Below, one piece after another: positions 1-5,538 of a stretch of DNA of 6,352 bases (positions are counted from its first letter, which is position 1; each line of letters opens with the position of its first letter). The DNA is from a bacterium UBA2214 (GTDB lineage Bacteria; Zhuqueibacterota; Zhuqueibacteria; Residuimicrobiales; Residuimicrobiaceae), in the NCBI GenBank assembly GCA_002327255.1, contig DCUM01000149.1, positions 3,167 to 9,518 on the forward strand. The letters are read 5' to 3'. Both the position numbers and the translations under genes were made by a program. A model generated the notes under the pieces. That model had not been told where the DNA came from. It made no database searches and saw only the letters and a list, made by a program, of their open reading frames with translations.

Positions 1-173
1 TGATGCTGCGCCACAGCCTGAACAGGCCGCAGGAAGCGGCGCGGCTCGATGCCGCCATCGGCCGGGTGCTGACGGAAGGCGCGCGCACGCGCGATATCGC
101 CGCGCCGGGAGAATCGGCGATAGGCACGGCGGAGATGGGAAGCGCCATTCGCGAAGCGTATCAGCGGTTGTAG
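1..173 (+). CDS. leuB: 3-isopropylmalate dehydrogenase, C-terminal end (partial)
   Basis: The 5' end lies outside the window; bases 1-2 complete a codon and the frame continues from position 3 to a TAG stop at 171-173. The 56 complete codons begin MLRHSLNRPQEAA and include the block GARTRDIA, then AIGTAEMGSAI. The MMLRxSL, G-RT-DI and GT-EMG pattern is the typical C-terminus of LeuB, the NAD-dependent enzyme that oxidises and decarboxylates 3-isopropylmalate in leucine synthesis. In organisms using citramalate it also acts on methylmalate analogues for isoleucine, which fits cimA lying next downstream. Isocitrate and tartrate dehydrogenases are relatives, but GT-EMG near the end favours LeuB. 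Its stop codon lies inside the GTAG head of a REP-type hairpin, and its last 38 coding bases before the final codons are repeated four more times downstream. Confidence 0.85.
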   Translation, partial: MLRHSLNRPQEAARLDAAIGRVLTEGARTRDIAAPGESAIGTAEMGSAIREAYQRL

Positions 174-198
174 GAGCCCTCTCCAGAGGGCGATCCGG

Positions 199-236
199 GA
201 GATGGGAAGCGTCATTCGCGAAGCGTATCAGCGGTT
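199..236 (+). pseudogene. Duplicated leuB 3' tail, copy 2
   Basis: This 38-bp segment repeats the leuB coding bases at 132-169 with a single change (C to T at 212, Ala to Val if translated). It is followed by the same hairpin element that supplies the leuB stop. It is a gene fragment without a start and is not expected to be translated. Confidence 0.88.
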
Positions 237-321
237 GTAGGAGCCCTCTCCAGAGGGCGATCTCGGAGGCGCCCATAGCAGGGCAACCCGTTCACCGTCG
301 GGCTCGGGAGAGCCCTCCTAC
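237..321 (+). repeat. REPIN-like inverted hairpin pair 1
   Basis: A direct element (237-261) and an inverted element (297-321) face each other across a 35-bp spacer, with GTAGGAG at the left end and CTCCTAC at the right end. Each arm folds on its own: GCCCTC/GAGGGC with loop TCCA on the left, and GGGCTC/GAGCCC on the right. This is the arrangement of REP doublets (BIME, REPIN) in enterobacteria and pseudomonads. Assignment to that class rests on architecture, not on a family match. Confidence 0.75.
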
Positions 322-371
322 AACGGATTTTGAAACGCACATGTAGGAGCCCTCTCCAGAGGGCGATCTCG

Positions 372-409
372 GAGATGGGAAGCGCCATTCGCGAAGCGTA
401 TCAGCGGTT
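372..409 (+). pseudogene. Duplicated leuB 3' tail, copy 3
   Basis: Identical by eye to the leuB coding bases at 132-169 and followed by a direct hairpin element. It begins the second 240-bp compound unit. Confidence 0.88.
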
Positions 410-438
410 GTAGGAGCCCTCTCCAGAGGGCGATCTCG

Positions 439-476
439 GAGATGGGAAGCGCCATTCGCGAAGCGTATCAGCGGTT
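439..476 (+). pseudogene. Duplicated leuB 3' tail, copy 4
   Basis: Identical by eye to 132-169. The following hairpin has a GCAG head instead of GTAG, so the copy of the stop codon (TAG) has become CAG here. Confidence 0.88.
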
Positions 477-561
477 GCAGGAGCCCTCTCCAGAGGGCGA
501 TCTCGGAGGCGCCCATAGCAGGGCAACCCGTTCACCGTCGGGCTCGGGAGAGCCATCCTAC
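477..561 (+). repeat. REPIN-like inverted hairpin pair 2
   Basis: Second copy of the 85-bp inverted pair. The left head is GCAG, and the right arm reads AGCCATCC where the other copies have AGCCCTCC. Confidence 0.75.
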
Positions 562-611
562 AACGGATTTTGAAACGCACATGCAGGAGCCCTCTCCAGA
601 GGGCGATCCGG

Positions 612-649
612 GAGATGGGAAGCGCCATTCGCGAAGCGTATCAGCGGTT
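612..649 (+). pseudogene. Duplicated leuB 3' tail, copy 5
   Basis: Identical by eye to 132-169 and the last tail copy before cimA. It starts the final long unit, whose closing linker CCGG (781-784) leads into unrepeated DNA. Confidence 0.88.
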
Positions 650-734
650 GTAGGAGCCCTCTCCAGAGGGCGATCTCGGAGGCGCCCATAGCAGGGCAAC
701 CCGTTCACCGTCGGGCTCGGGAGAGCCCTCCTAC
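650..734 (+). repeat. REPIN-like inverted hairpin pair 3
   Basis: Third copy of the 85-bp inverted pair, with intact GTAG and CTAC ends. It is followed by the 21-bp spacer (one G to A change relative to the others) and a last direct hairpin at 756-780, about 70 bp before cimA. Confidence 0.75.
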
Positions 735-840
735 AACGAATTTTGAAACGCACATGCAGGAGCCCTCTCCAGAGGGCGATCCGGGAGCGCCGAGCGCCAG
801 ATCGGCCAAAAAGTCCATCAATGGATAACATCTTTTATTC

Positions 841-844
841 GGAG
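841..844 (+). promoter_or_regulatory. Ribosome binding site of cimA
   Basis: GGAG five bases before the ATG at 850. It supports this start over in-frame alternatives. No convincing promoter was seen in the unrepeated 65 bp between the array and the gene (785-849). Confidence 0.6.
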
Positions 845-849
845 TCCCC

Positions 850-2427
850 ATGTCAGATCGTCTCATCGTCTACGACACCACTCTCCGCGACGGCGGCCAG
901 AGCGAAGGCATCTCTTTTTCCGCGGATGACAAAATCAAGATTGCGCGTCTGCTGGACGACTTTGGCATCGATTATATCGAGGGCGGCTGGCCGGGCTCCA
1001 ATCCCAAGGATCTCGAGTTCTTCCGCCGCGCCAAAACGCTGACGATGAAAAACGCCCGCATCGCCGCCTTCGGCAGCACGCGCAAGGTCAATACGCCTGC
1101 GGAAGAGGACCCCAACCTGAGCGCCTTGCTCGAATCGGAGACGCCGGTGACCACCATCTTTGGCAAGTCATGGGATCTGCACGTCATCGAAGGCCTGCGC
1201 ACCACGCTCGAGGAAAATCTCAACCTCATCCGCGATTCGGTCGCCTTTCTGCGCGGCAAAGGCAAGGAAGTCATCTATGACGCCGAGCATTTTTTCGATG
1301 GCTATCAGGCGCATCCCGAATATGCCCTGAAGACCCTTGCCACGGCGTTTTCCGCCGGCGCCGGCTGCATTGTGCTCTGCGATACCAACGGCGGCACGCT
1401 GACGCTGAAACTCCTTGATATCCTGAAAGCCGTCCAGGAGCGGTTTCCCGCCATGCCGCTCGGACTGCATGCGCACAACGATGGCGACGTCGCGGTTGCC
1501 AACAGCCTTTCGGCCCTGCATCATGGTGTCTATCACATTCAGGGCACGATCAATGGTTACGGCGAGCGCTGCGGCAACGCCAATCTTTGCTCCATCATGG
1601 CGGATGCGGCCTTCAAGATGGAGGTGGGTGTATCCCCCAGACTGGCCCTGCACGATATGACCTCCCTGTCGCGGCATGTCAGTGAAATCGCCAATCTGCC
1701 GCATCGCGAGGAGAGTCCCTATGTGGGCAACAGCGCCTTTGCCCATAAAGGGGGCATCCACGTCAGCGCCATCCAGCGCAACCGCCGCACCTACGAGCAT
1801 CTCGAGCCGGAGAAGGTGGGCAACCATCGCCGCGTCCTCGTCTCTGATCAGTCCGGCCAAAGCAACATCCTCTACAAGGCCGCGGAACTGGGCGTTGACA
1901 TCACCAGCGACCGCGCCGATGTCAAGAATGTGGTCAAGGTGCTCAAGGAGATGGAGCATCTGGGTTATCAATACGAGGGTGCCGATGCCTCTCTCGAAGT
2001 GCTCATCAAAAAAACGACGGGACAATATCAGCCCTATTTCAATCTCGAGAGCGCCCGGGTCATCGTCGACAAGAGCGAGAATGGATTTCTCTACGCCGAG
2101 GCCATCCTCAAGATTCGCGTCAGGGATCAGATCGAGCACACCGCCGCGGAGGGGCACGGTCCGGTCGATTCGCTCGATGCGGCGCTGCGCAAGGCCCTGC
2201 TGCCTTTTTATCCCGGCCTGGAGGCGGTGAAATTGGTGGATTACAAGGTGCGCGTCCTCAACAGCGAACTGGCCACTGCCGCCAAGGTGCGCGTCTTCAT
2301 CGAATCCAGCGACGGCCACACTTCCTGGGGGACGATGGGCGTATCGGACAACATCATCGAGGCCAGCTGGCAGGCGCTGGCGGACGGCATCAACTATCAT
2401 CTCATGCGCACGGTGAACGGGCATTGA
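850..2427 (+). CDS. cimA: (R)-citramalate synthase, long type
   Basis: Condenses pyruvate with acetyl-CoA to citramalate, the first step of the threonine-independent route to 2-oxobutyrate and isoleucine; cytosolic. The 525-residue length matches the roughly 530-residue Geobacter-type citramalate synthase of the DRE-TIM metallolyase group. The TIM-barrel part starts with DTTLRDG (residues 9-15, catalytic Arg13, metal-binding Asp14), followed by IEGGWPGSNPKD (43-54), HAHND (207-211, metal-binding histidines), GYGERCGNANL (236-246) and AHKGGIHVSAI (298-308). Residues about 395-520 form a LeuA-type dimerisation and allosteric domain, so feedback control by isoleucine is plausible but not shown. 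Gly16 follows DG where Thr or Ala is, as I recall, more usual in this family. Adjacent leuB supports the role because the pathway borrows leucine enzymes. Isopropylmalate or homocitrate synthase is less likely given the WPGSNPKD block. Confidence 0.92.
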   Translation: MSDRLIVYDTTLRDGGQSEGISFSADDKIKIARLLDDFGIDYIEGGWPGSNPKDLEFFRRAKTLTMKNARIAAFGSTRKVNTPAEEDPNLSALLESETPVTTIFGKSWDLHVIEGLRTTLEENLNLIRDSVAFLRGKGKEVIYDAEHFFDGYQAHPEYALKTLATAFSAGAGCIVLCDTNGGTLTLKLLDILKAVQERFPAMPLGLHAHNDGDVAVANSLSALHHGVYHIQGTINGYGERCGNANLCSIMADAAFKMEVGVSPRLALHDMTSLSRHVSEIANLPHREESPYVGNSAFAHKGGIHVSAIQRNRRTYEHLEPEKVGNHRRVLVSDQSGQSNILYKAAELGVDITSDRADVKNVVKVLKEMEHLGYQYEGADASLEVLIKKTTGQYQPYFNLESARVIVDKSENGFLYAEAILKIRVRDQIEHTAAEGHGPVDSLDAALRKALLPFYPGLEAVKLVDYKVRVLNSELATAAKVRVFIESSDGHTSWGTMGVSDNIIEASWQALADGINYHLMRTVNGH

Positions 2428-2520
2428 ATCAGGGTTCATGAAAAATGCGCCTGTCAGTAAACCTGAGTCATTCGCACATTTGGGCATCAATGCATCTATT
2501 ATATTAATTATTATTTGTTT

Positions 2521-2568
2521 GTAGGAGCCGCCTCCCGGCGACGATGTCCGGCGGCTGCCGCCTCCTGC
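2521..2568 (+). repeat. Compact inverted REP-type pair after cimA
   Basis: The left element begins GTAGGAG and folds as GCCGCC, loop TCCC, GGCGAC (one C-A mismatch). The right element, read on the minus strand, begins GCAGGAG and contains GGCGGC-A-GCCGCC. The two heads face outward-in as in the array pairs, but the whole element is 48 bp rather than 85 bp and the stems are GC-only. It shares head and fold with the array elements but not stem sequence. It starts 94 bp after the cimA stop. Confidence 0.7.
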
Positions 2569-2810
2569 CATCAAATTAAAAATTTCATGAATTGATCAAC
2601 CAATAAGCCTCGGCAACCACCGGGGACAGGATTTCATCAAACCGGATTTGCAGACCATGAAAATCATCTTTATCCCGCTCATCGGGGAGAAAAAGCCCGA
2701 TTATCGGTTACCTCTTGCCGCTGCTTTCGGCCTCCCGGGCCGTAGAAATGGCTGCGGCTGCGCAACCGCGCCTCTACCCCTTCCATGTTTTCCTGTTCAG
2801 GAGACCCCCT

Positions 2811-2839
2811 GCCGATTGCTGCCGCCACAGTCAATCGGC
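2811..2839 (+). other. Perfect 8-bp inverted repeat
   Basis: GCCGATTG at 2811-2818 pairs exactly with CAATCGGC at 2832-2839 across a 13-base loop. There is no T-tract after it. It could be an RNA stem in the argJ leader or an operator-like site; the sequence alone does not decide. Confidence 0.4.
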
Positions 2840-2927
2840 TGCTCACGCCCTGATGGCCAGAAATAACTGGAAAGCATCCTGATAATTCCGTAAATTGTAT
2901 GTTCATTTTTTGAATGGCACCCTGGAG

Positions 2928-2953
2928 TACCCGGGTGATTCCGGGGTATTTTT
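2928..2953 (+). terminator. Possible intrinsic terminator or attenuator before argJ
   Basis: TACCCGGG and CCGGGGTA form a stem of seven pairs with one G-G mismatch and a 5-base loop, followed directly by TTTTT. It lies 105 bp before the argJ start and about 500 bp after cimA, with no gene between. It could end cimA transcripts or act as an attenuator inside an argJ leader. Confidence 0.45.
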
Positions 2954-2966
2954 CCGTCGTGTTGCG

Positions 2967-3008
2967 CCTCATGGCTGGATGGCGGACCTGAAACGCTGCG
3001 CCATGAGG
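2967..3008 (+). promoter_or_regulatory. Stem that could mask a ribosome binding site upstream of argJ
   Basis: CCTCATGGC (2967-2975) is perfectly complementary to GCCATGAGG (3000-3008). The right arm overlaps the GAGGAGG Shine-Dalgarno sequence at 3005-3011 that precedes the small ORF at 3016. Formation of the stem would partly hide that site. Regulatory function is inferred from position only. Confidence 0.35.
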
Positions 3009-3015
3009 AGGTGCG

Positions 3016-3072
3016 ATGCGATTTTTGAATTTGGCAGCACAGAAGGAGAACGAAAATCATGTCAGATTTTAA
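3016..3072 (+). CDS. Possible 18-residue leader ORF overlapping argJ
   Basis: ATG at 3016 follows a near-perfect GAGGAGG (3005-3011) with a tight 4-base gap. It reads MRFLNLAAQKENENHVRF and stops at TAA 3070-3072, 14 bases into argJ in another frame. The strong ribosome binding site and the overlap suggest translational coupling to argJ, as for leader peptides. It has only two arginine codons (residues 2 and 17), so it is not a classic arginine-rich attenuator peptide. It could be chance: argJ has its own good AAGGAG. Confidence 0.3.
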   Translation: MRFLNLAAQKENENHVRF

Positions 3073-4267
3073 TATAGAGACTGGAACGGTAACGACGCCC
3101 AAAGATTTTCTCGCCGCGGCGGTAGCCAGCGGCCTCAAGGCCGAGGGGTTGGACCTTGCCCTGGTCTATTCGATGGTACCGGCCCAGGCAGCCGCGGTTT
3201 TTACGGTGAACAAGGTACAGGCGGCGCCGGTGATCCTCAGCCGCAAGCATGTCGCGGATGGCCAGGCCCGCGCCATCATTCTCAACGCCGGCTGTGCCAA
3301 CGCCTGCACCGGCGATCAGGGCATGGCCGATGCCAAAGAGACGGCTGTGCTTGCCGCCAGGGTTCTGGGGGTTGCGGCTGAAGAGATACTGGTCGCCTCG
3401 ACCGGCGTCATCGGCCGTCCCCTGCAGATGGCCAAACTGCGCCAGGCGATTCCCGAGGTGAACCGCCTGCTCTCGCCGCACGGCGGCGAGATGGCCGCCA
3501 GCGCCATCATGACGACCGATCTCGTGCCCAAACATTTTTCGCTGACCCTTGACCTCGATGGCGTGGCGGTACACATCGGCGCCATGGCCAAAGGCTCCGG
3601 CATGATCAATCCCGACATGGCCACCATGCTGTGCGTCATCACCACGGATGCGGCCATCACCAGCGAATGTCTCGAGCGGGCACTGCGGCGGGCGGTGGAC
3701 AAGACCCTGAACCGCCTCACTGTGGACGGGGAGATGAGTACCAACGACTCGGTGTTCATCCTCGCCAACGGCGCGGCGGGCAACACGCTGATGAGAACGG
3801 AAGATGAGCACTTTGCTACCTTCACGGCGGCCCTGACACAAATCTGCCTGGCGCTGACGCGCGCCATCGCCGCGGATGGCGAGGGCGCCAGCAAATTGTT
3901 CATCGTCGAGGTGAGCGGCGCAAAAAATGAAGGGGAGGCGCACCGCGCCGCCAAGGCGATCGCCAACTCGACCCTGGTGAAAACCGCGATTTTCGGCCGC
4001 GATCCCAATTGGGGCCGCGTCGTCCAGGCCGCCGGCGCCTGCGGCGTGGATATGGATGCGGCGCGCATGTCCGTCGATTTCGCCGGCATGGCGGTGGTGC
4101 GCGACGGCCAGCCCGTGCCTTTTGACGCCGAGGCCATGCGTTCGGCCCTCGCCGCCGGGGAGGTGCATGCGCACATGCATCTCGCGGCGGGCCCGGCCGG
4201 CGCACGCGTCTACTCCTGTGATCTGACCTATGACTATATCAAGATCAACGCGGATTATACGAGCTGA
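3059..4267 (+). CDS. argJ: Bifunctional ornithine acetyltransferase / N-acetylglutamate synthase
   Basis: Transfers acetyl from N-acetylornithine to glutamate, closing the cyclic arginine pathway; many members also use acetyl-CoA. The 402 residues match the family length. Visible motifs are NAGCANACTG (76-85), STGVIG (114-119, oxyanion region), KGSGMINPDMATML (178-191), EGASKL (275-280) and FGRDPNWGR (312-320). ArgJ cleaves itself before the Thr of ATML, here Ala188/Thr189; Thr189 becomes the nucleophile of the beta chain. The C-terminal strand ends in YIKINADYTS; the family's C-terminal Asn and Thr contact substrate, so Asn397 is kept and the last residue is Ser. Start ATG is supported by AAGGAG at 3043-3048. 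Whether it is bifunctional cannot be read from sequence alone. The last 42 coding bases recur at 4398-4442. Confidence 0.95.
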   Translation: MSDFNIETGTVTTPKDFLAAAVASGLKAEGLDLALVYSMVPAQAAAVFTVNKVQAAPVILSRKHVADGQARAIILNAGCANACTGDQGMADAKETAVLAARVLGVAAEEILVASTGVIGRPLQMAKLRQAIPEVNRLLSPHGGEMAASAIMTTDLVPKHFSLTLDLDGVAVHIGAMAKGSGMINPDMATMLCVITTDAAITSECLERALRRAVDKTLNRLTVDGEMSTNDSVFILANGAAGNTLMRTEDEHFATFTAALTQICLALTRAIAADGEGASKLFIVEVSGAKNEGEAHRAAKAIANSTLVKTAIFGRDPNWGRVVQAAGACGVDMDAARMSVDFAGMAVVRDGQPVPFDAEAMRSALAAGEVHAHMHLAAGPAGARVYSCDLTYDYIKINADYTS

Positions 4268-4283
4268 TTTTCAAATTTATCTG

Positions 4284-4386
4284 CTGGCGGCGGCTACAGG
4301 TATAATCCGGAATTTATGGTAGGCTCTCCAGAGCCCGACGGTGGGCACCACCTGCTTTTGGTGTGGCACACCGTTAAAGCCGCCAG
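4284..4386 (+). repeat. Hairpin cluster between argJ and argC, with degenerate REP element
   Basis: Outer arms CTGGCGGC (4284-4291) and GCCGCCAG (4379-4386) are perfectly complementary and enclose three small hairpins. The first (4319-4339) is a shortened REP-type element: GTAG head, GGCTC, TCCA, GAGCC, then CGACGGTG as in the array's inverted elements. The second is GGTGG-GCA-CCACC (4340-4352), followed by TGCTTTT. The third is GGTGT-GGC-ACACC (4360-4372). The TTTT after the second might weakly terminate transcription, but no strong terminator is evident. Confidence 0.6.
4301..4306 (+). promoter_or_regulatory. Perfect TATAAT, possible -10 box for argC-argB
   Basis: TATAAT stands 34 bp after the argJ stop and 212 bp before argC. 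No good -35 hexamer or extended -10 TG is present at standard spacing, so the promoter call is weak. If real, it would give argC-argB a transcript independent of argJ, starting just before the hairpin cluster. Confidence 0.3.
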
Positions 4387-4397
4387 TCTGCAATTTC

Positions 4398-4442
4398 ACC
4401 TGTGACTATATCAAGATCAAGGTGGATTATGCGACCTGATTT
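4398..4442 (+). pseudogene. Duplicated 3' tail of argJ
   Basis: Matches 4226-4270 (the last 42 coding bases of argJ, stop included, plus three bases) at 40 of 45 positions. Weaker similarity continues for about 15 bases beyond. The offset is 172 bp, so it is not in frame with argJ. If read in the equivalent frame it would end CDYIKIKVDYAT then stop, replacing the conserved Asn by Lys but ending in Thr as is common in ArgJ. It is a fragment with no start of its own, lying between the hairpin cluster and argC. Confidence 0.85.
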
Positions 4443-4518
4443 CTGCATGTATCCATAGGAAGCGGCCCCTGCCGCAATAGCCGTCACCCGGATGCAGTTC
4501 ATACGAAAAGGATCTGAT

Positions 4519-5538
4519 ATGAAAAAAATCGGCATTCTCGGCGCCACAGGATATACCGGAGAAGAGCTGCTGCGCTACCTGTCGCGCCATTCGGAAATAG
4601 AACTGGTTTTCGCCACCTCCGAACACGATGCCGGCAAAGCACTGCGCGACCTCTATCCCTGGCTGGGCCGGTTCAGGGACAGCCATTTGATCACTGGAGA
4701 ACAGGCTCTGAATGTGACAGTGGACCTGGTTTTCCTGTGTCTGCCCCACGGCGAGTCCGCGCGTTGGGGTGAGAAATTCCTCACCCGCGGCGTCAAAGTG
4801 GTCGATCTCGGCGCGGATTTCCGTTTCTCCGACGCGGCGCATTATCAACAGTGGTATCATCAGCCCCATCCCTGTCCCGGTTTCCTCGCGGAGACGGTGT
4901 ACGGTCTGTGCGAATGGTACCGCGATGAGATTCGCGGCCGCCGCGTGGTCGGGAATCCGGGCTGTTACCCCACCGCGACCCTGCTGGCAGCGCTGCCGTT
5001 TCTGGCGGCGGGCGTGGTTGCCGAAGGGCCGATCGTGGTGGATGCCAAGTCGGGGGTTTCGGGCGCGGGAAAAAGTCCGACGCGCACGACCCATTACGTC
5101 GAAGTCAACGAGGGCATCAGCGCCTACAAGGTGGGCCGTTCCCATCGCCATGTCGGCGAGATGGAACAGGAACTCAGTCGCCGGCGCGGCGCGCCGCAGA
5201 GCCTGGTCTTCACGCCGCATCTGACGCCGATGTCGCGTGGCATCCTGGCGGCGGTCTATTTGCCGTTGCGGGAGGATTTATCGGGCGACGATTTGCAGGG
5301 GATATTGCAGACGCGTTATGCCGGTGAGCGCTTCGTCCGCATTCTCGAAACGGAGCAGCCTTCGACGCGGTGGACGGCGCACAGCAACCTCTGTCTGCTG
5401 CACGCCGAGCGCATCTCGGGCGTGCCCATGGCGCTGGTCACCTCGGCCATCGACAACCTCGGCAAGGGCGCGGCGGGCCAGGCCATTCAGAACATGAATC
5501 TCATGCTGGGATTCTCCGAGGAGGCCGGACTGCTGTGA
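4519..5538 (+). CDS. argC: N-acetyl-gamma-glutamyl-phosphate reductase
   Basis: NADPH-dependent reduction of N-acetylglutamyl phosphate to the semialdehyde, the third step of acetylated arginine synthesis; cytosolic. From ATG 4519 the protein has 339 residues, normal for the family. GATGYTGEELLRYL (8-21) is the nucleotide-binding start of the Rossmann fold. Catalytic Cys149 sits in GNPGCYPTATLL (145-156). SGVSGAGKSP (178-187) and HRHVGEM (209-215, catalytic histidine region) follow. An in-frame ATG at 4492 would add nine residues, but AAGGA at 4508-4512, six bases before 4519, and the direct start into the beta strand favour 4519. It shares a 4-bp overlap with argB and is separated from argJ by a repeat-rich 251-bp gap. 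Confidence 0.95.
   Translation: MKKIGILGATGYTGEELLRYLSRHSEIELVFATSEHDAGKALRDLYPWLGRFRDSHLITGEQALNVTVDLVFLCLPHGESARWGEKFLTRGVKVVDLGADFRFSDAAHYQQWYHQPHPCPGFLAETVYGLCEWYRDEIRGRRVVGNPGCYPTATLLAALPFLAAGVVAEGPIVVDAKSGVSGAGKSPTRTTHYVEVNEGISAYKVGRSHRHVGEMEQELSRRRGAPQSLVFTPHLTPMSRGILAAVYLPLREDLSGDDLQGILQTRYAGERFVRILETEQPSTRWTAHSNLCLLHAERISGVPMALVTSAIDNLGKGAAGQAIQNMNLMLGFSEEAGLL

Larger units (their letters stand above)
132..784 (+). repeat. Compound tandem array of leuB tails and REP-type hairpins
   Basis: The array is built from two unit sizes in the order short, long, short, long, long: 132-198 (67 bp), 199-371 (173 bp), 372-438 (67 bp), 439-611 (173 bp) and 612-784 (173 bp). Short plus long gives a 240-bp higher-order repeat, present twice, followed by a further long unit. 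A short unit is a 38-bp leuB tail, one direct hairpin element and a 4-bp linker (CTCG or CCGG). A long unit is tail, direct hairpin, 35-bp spacer, inverted hairpin, 21-bp spacer, direct hairpin and linker. Direct 25-bp hairpins start at 170, 237, 343, 410, 477, 583, 650 and 756; inverted ones occupy 297-321, 537-561 and 710-734. Copies differ at only a few positions (for example GTAG versus GCAG heads), so amplification looks recent. The minus-strand reading frames across it follow from the repetition and do not look like genes. Confidence 0.93.
2428..3058 (+). other. 631-bp non-coding region between cimA and argJ
   Basis: No convincing gene is present except a possible short leader ORF at its end. 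An AT-rich patch (about 2490-2520) leads into a compact inverted REP pair. Further on, simple hairpins can be drawn at 2608-2625 (CCTCGG/CCGGGG with one G-T pair), 2681-2701 (ATCGGG/CCCGAT), 2728-2742 (CGGCC/GGCCG), 2811-2839, 2928-2948 and 2967-3008. Open frames here give Pro- and Cys-rich peptides with no recognisable family and poor start sites. The region may be a long untranslated leader of argJ, or cimA 3' flank plus the argJ promoter; no clear promoter hexamers with good spacing were found. Confidence 0.55.

Noticed and set aside
170..780. CRISPR array
   Set aside because: Repeats are interleaved with other repeats rather than unique spacers, both orientations occur, and the units derive from leuB and hairpins.
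292..831. Three overlapping minus-strand ORFs across the array, encoding repeated Arg- and Ser-rich peptides
   Set aside because: They are open only because the repeat unit lacks stops in that frame; the peptides simply repeat the hairpin and leuB tail sequence in reverse, with no plausible start sites.
2385..2500. Possible duplicated cimA tail (GGCATCAA near the gene end and again at about 2483)
   Set aside because: Only about eight contiguous bases match, which is within chance for this region.
1168..2574. 468-codon minus-strand ORF opposite cimA, and similar long shadows opposite argJ, argC and argB
   Set aside because: High-GC codon bias opens the antisense frame; the sense strand has complete family motifs throughout.
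2606..2650. SAM riboswitch-like CGGCAACC string
   Set aside because: Only this short string resembles an S-box; the other conserved helices are missing and the downstream gene is argJ.
2648..2866. 72-codon ORF, possible small protein
   Set aside because: The first residues (MKIIFIPLIGEKK from 2657) look plausible, but the rest is Pro- and Cys-rich with no recognisable family, and there is no good ribosome binding site.
2577..2915. ArgR operator (ARG box) candidates such as TTCATGAA and the TTCA...TGAA around 2903
   Set aside because: None matches the paired TGAAT...ATTCA arrangement of ARG boxes at the right spacing or orientation.
2679..3138. Two minus-strand ORFs of 97 and 113 codons before argJ
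   Set aside because: Composition is unlike the neighbouring genes, one runs into argJ coding sequence, and neither matches a known family.
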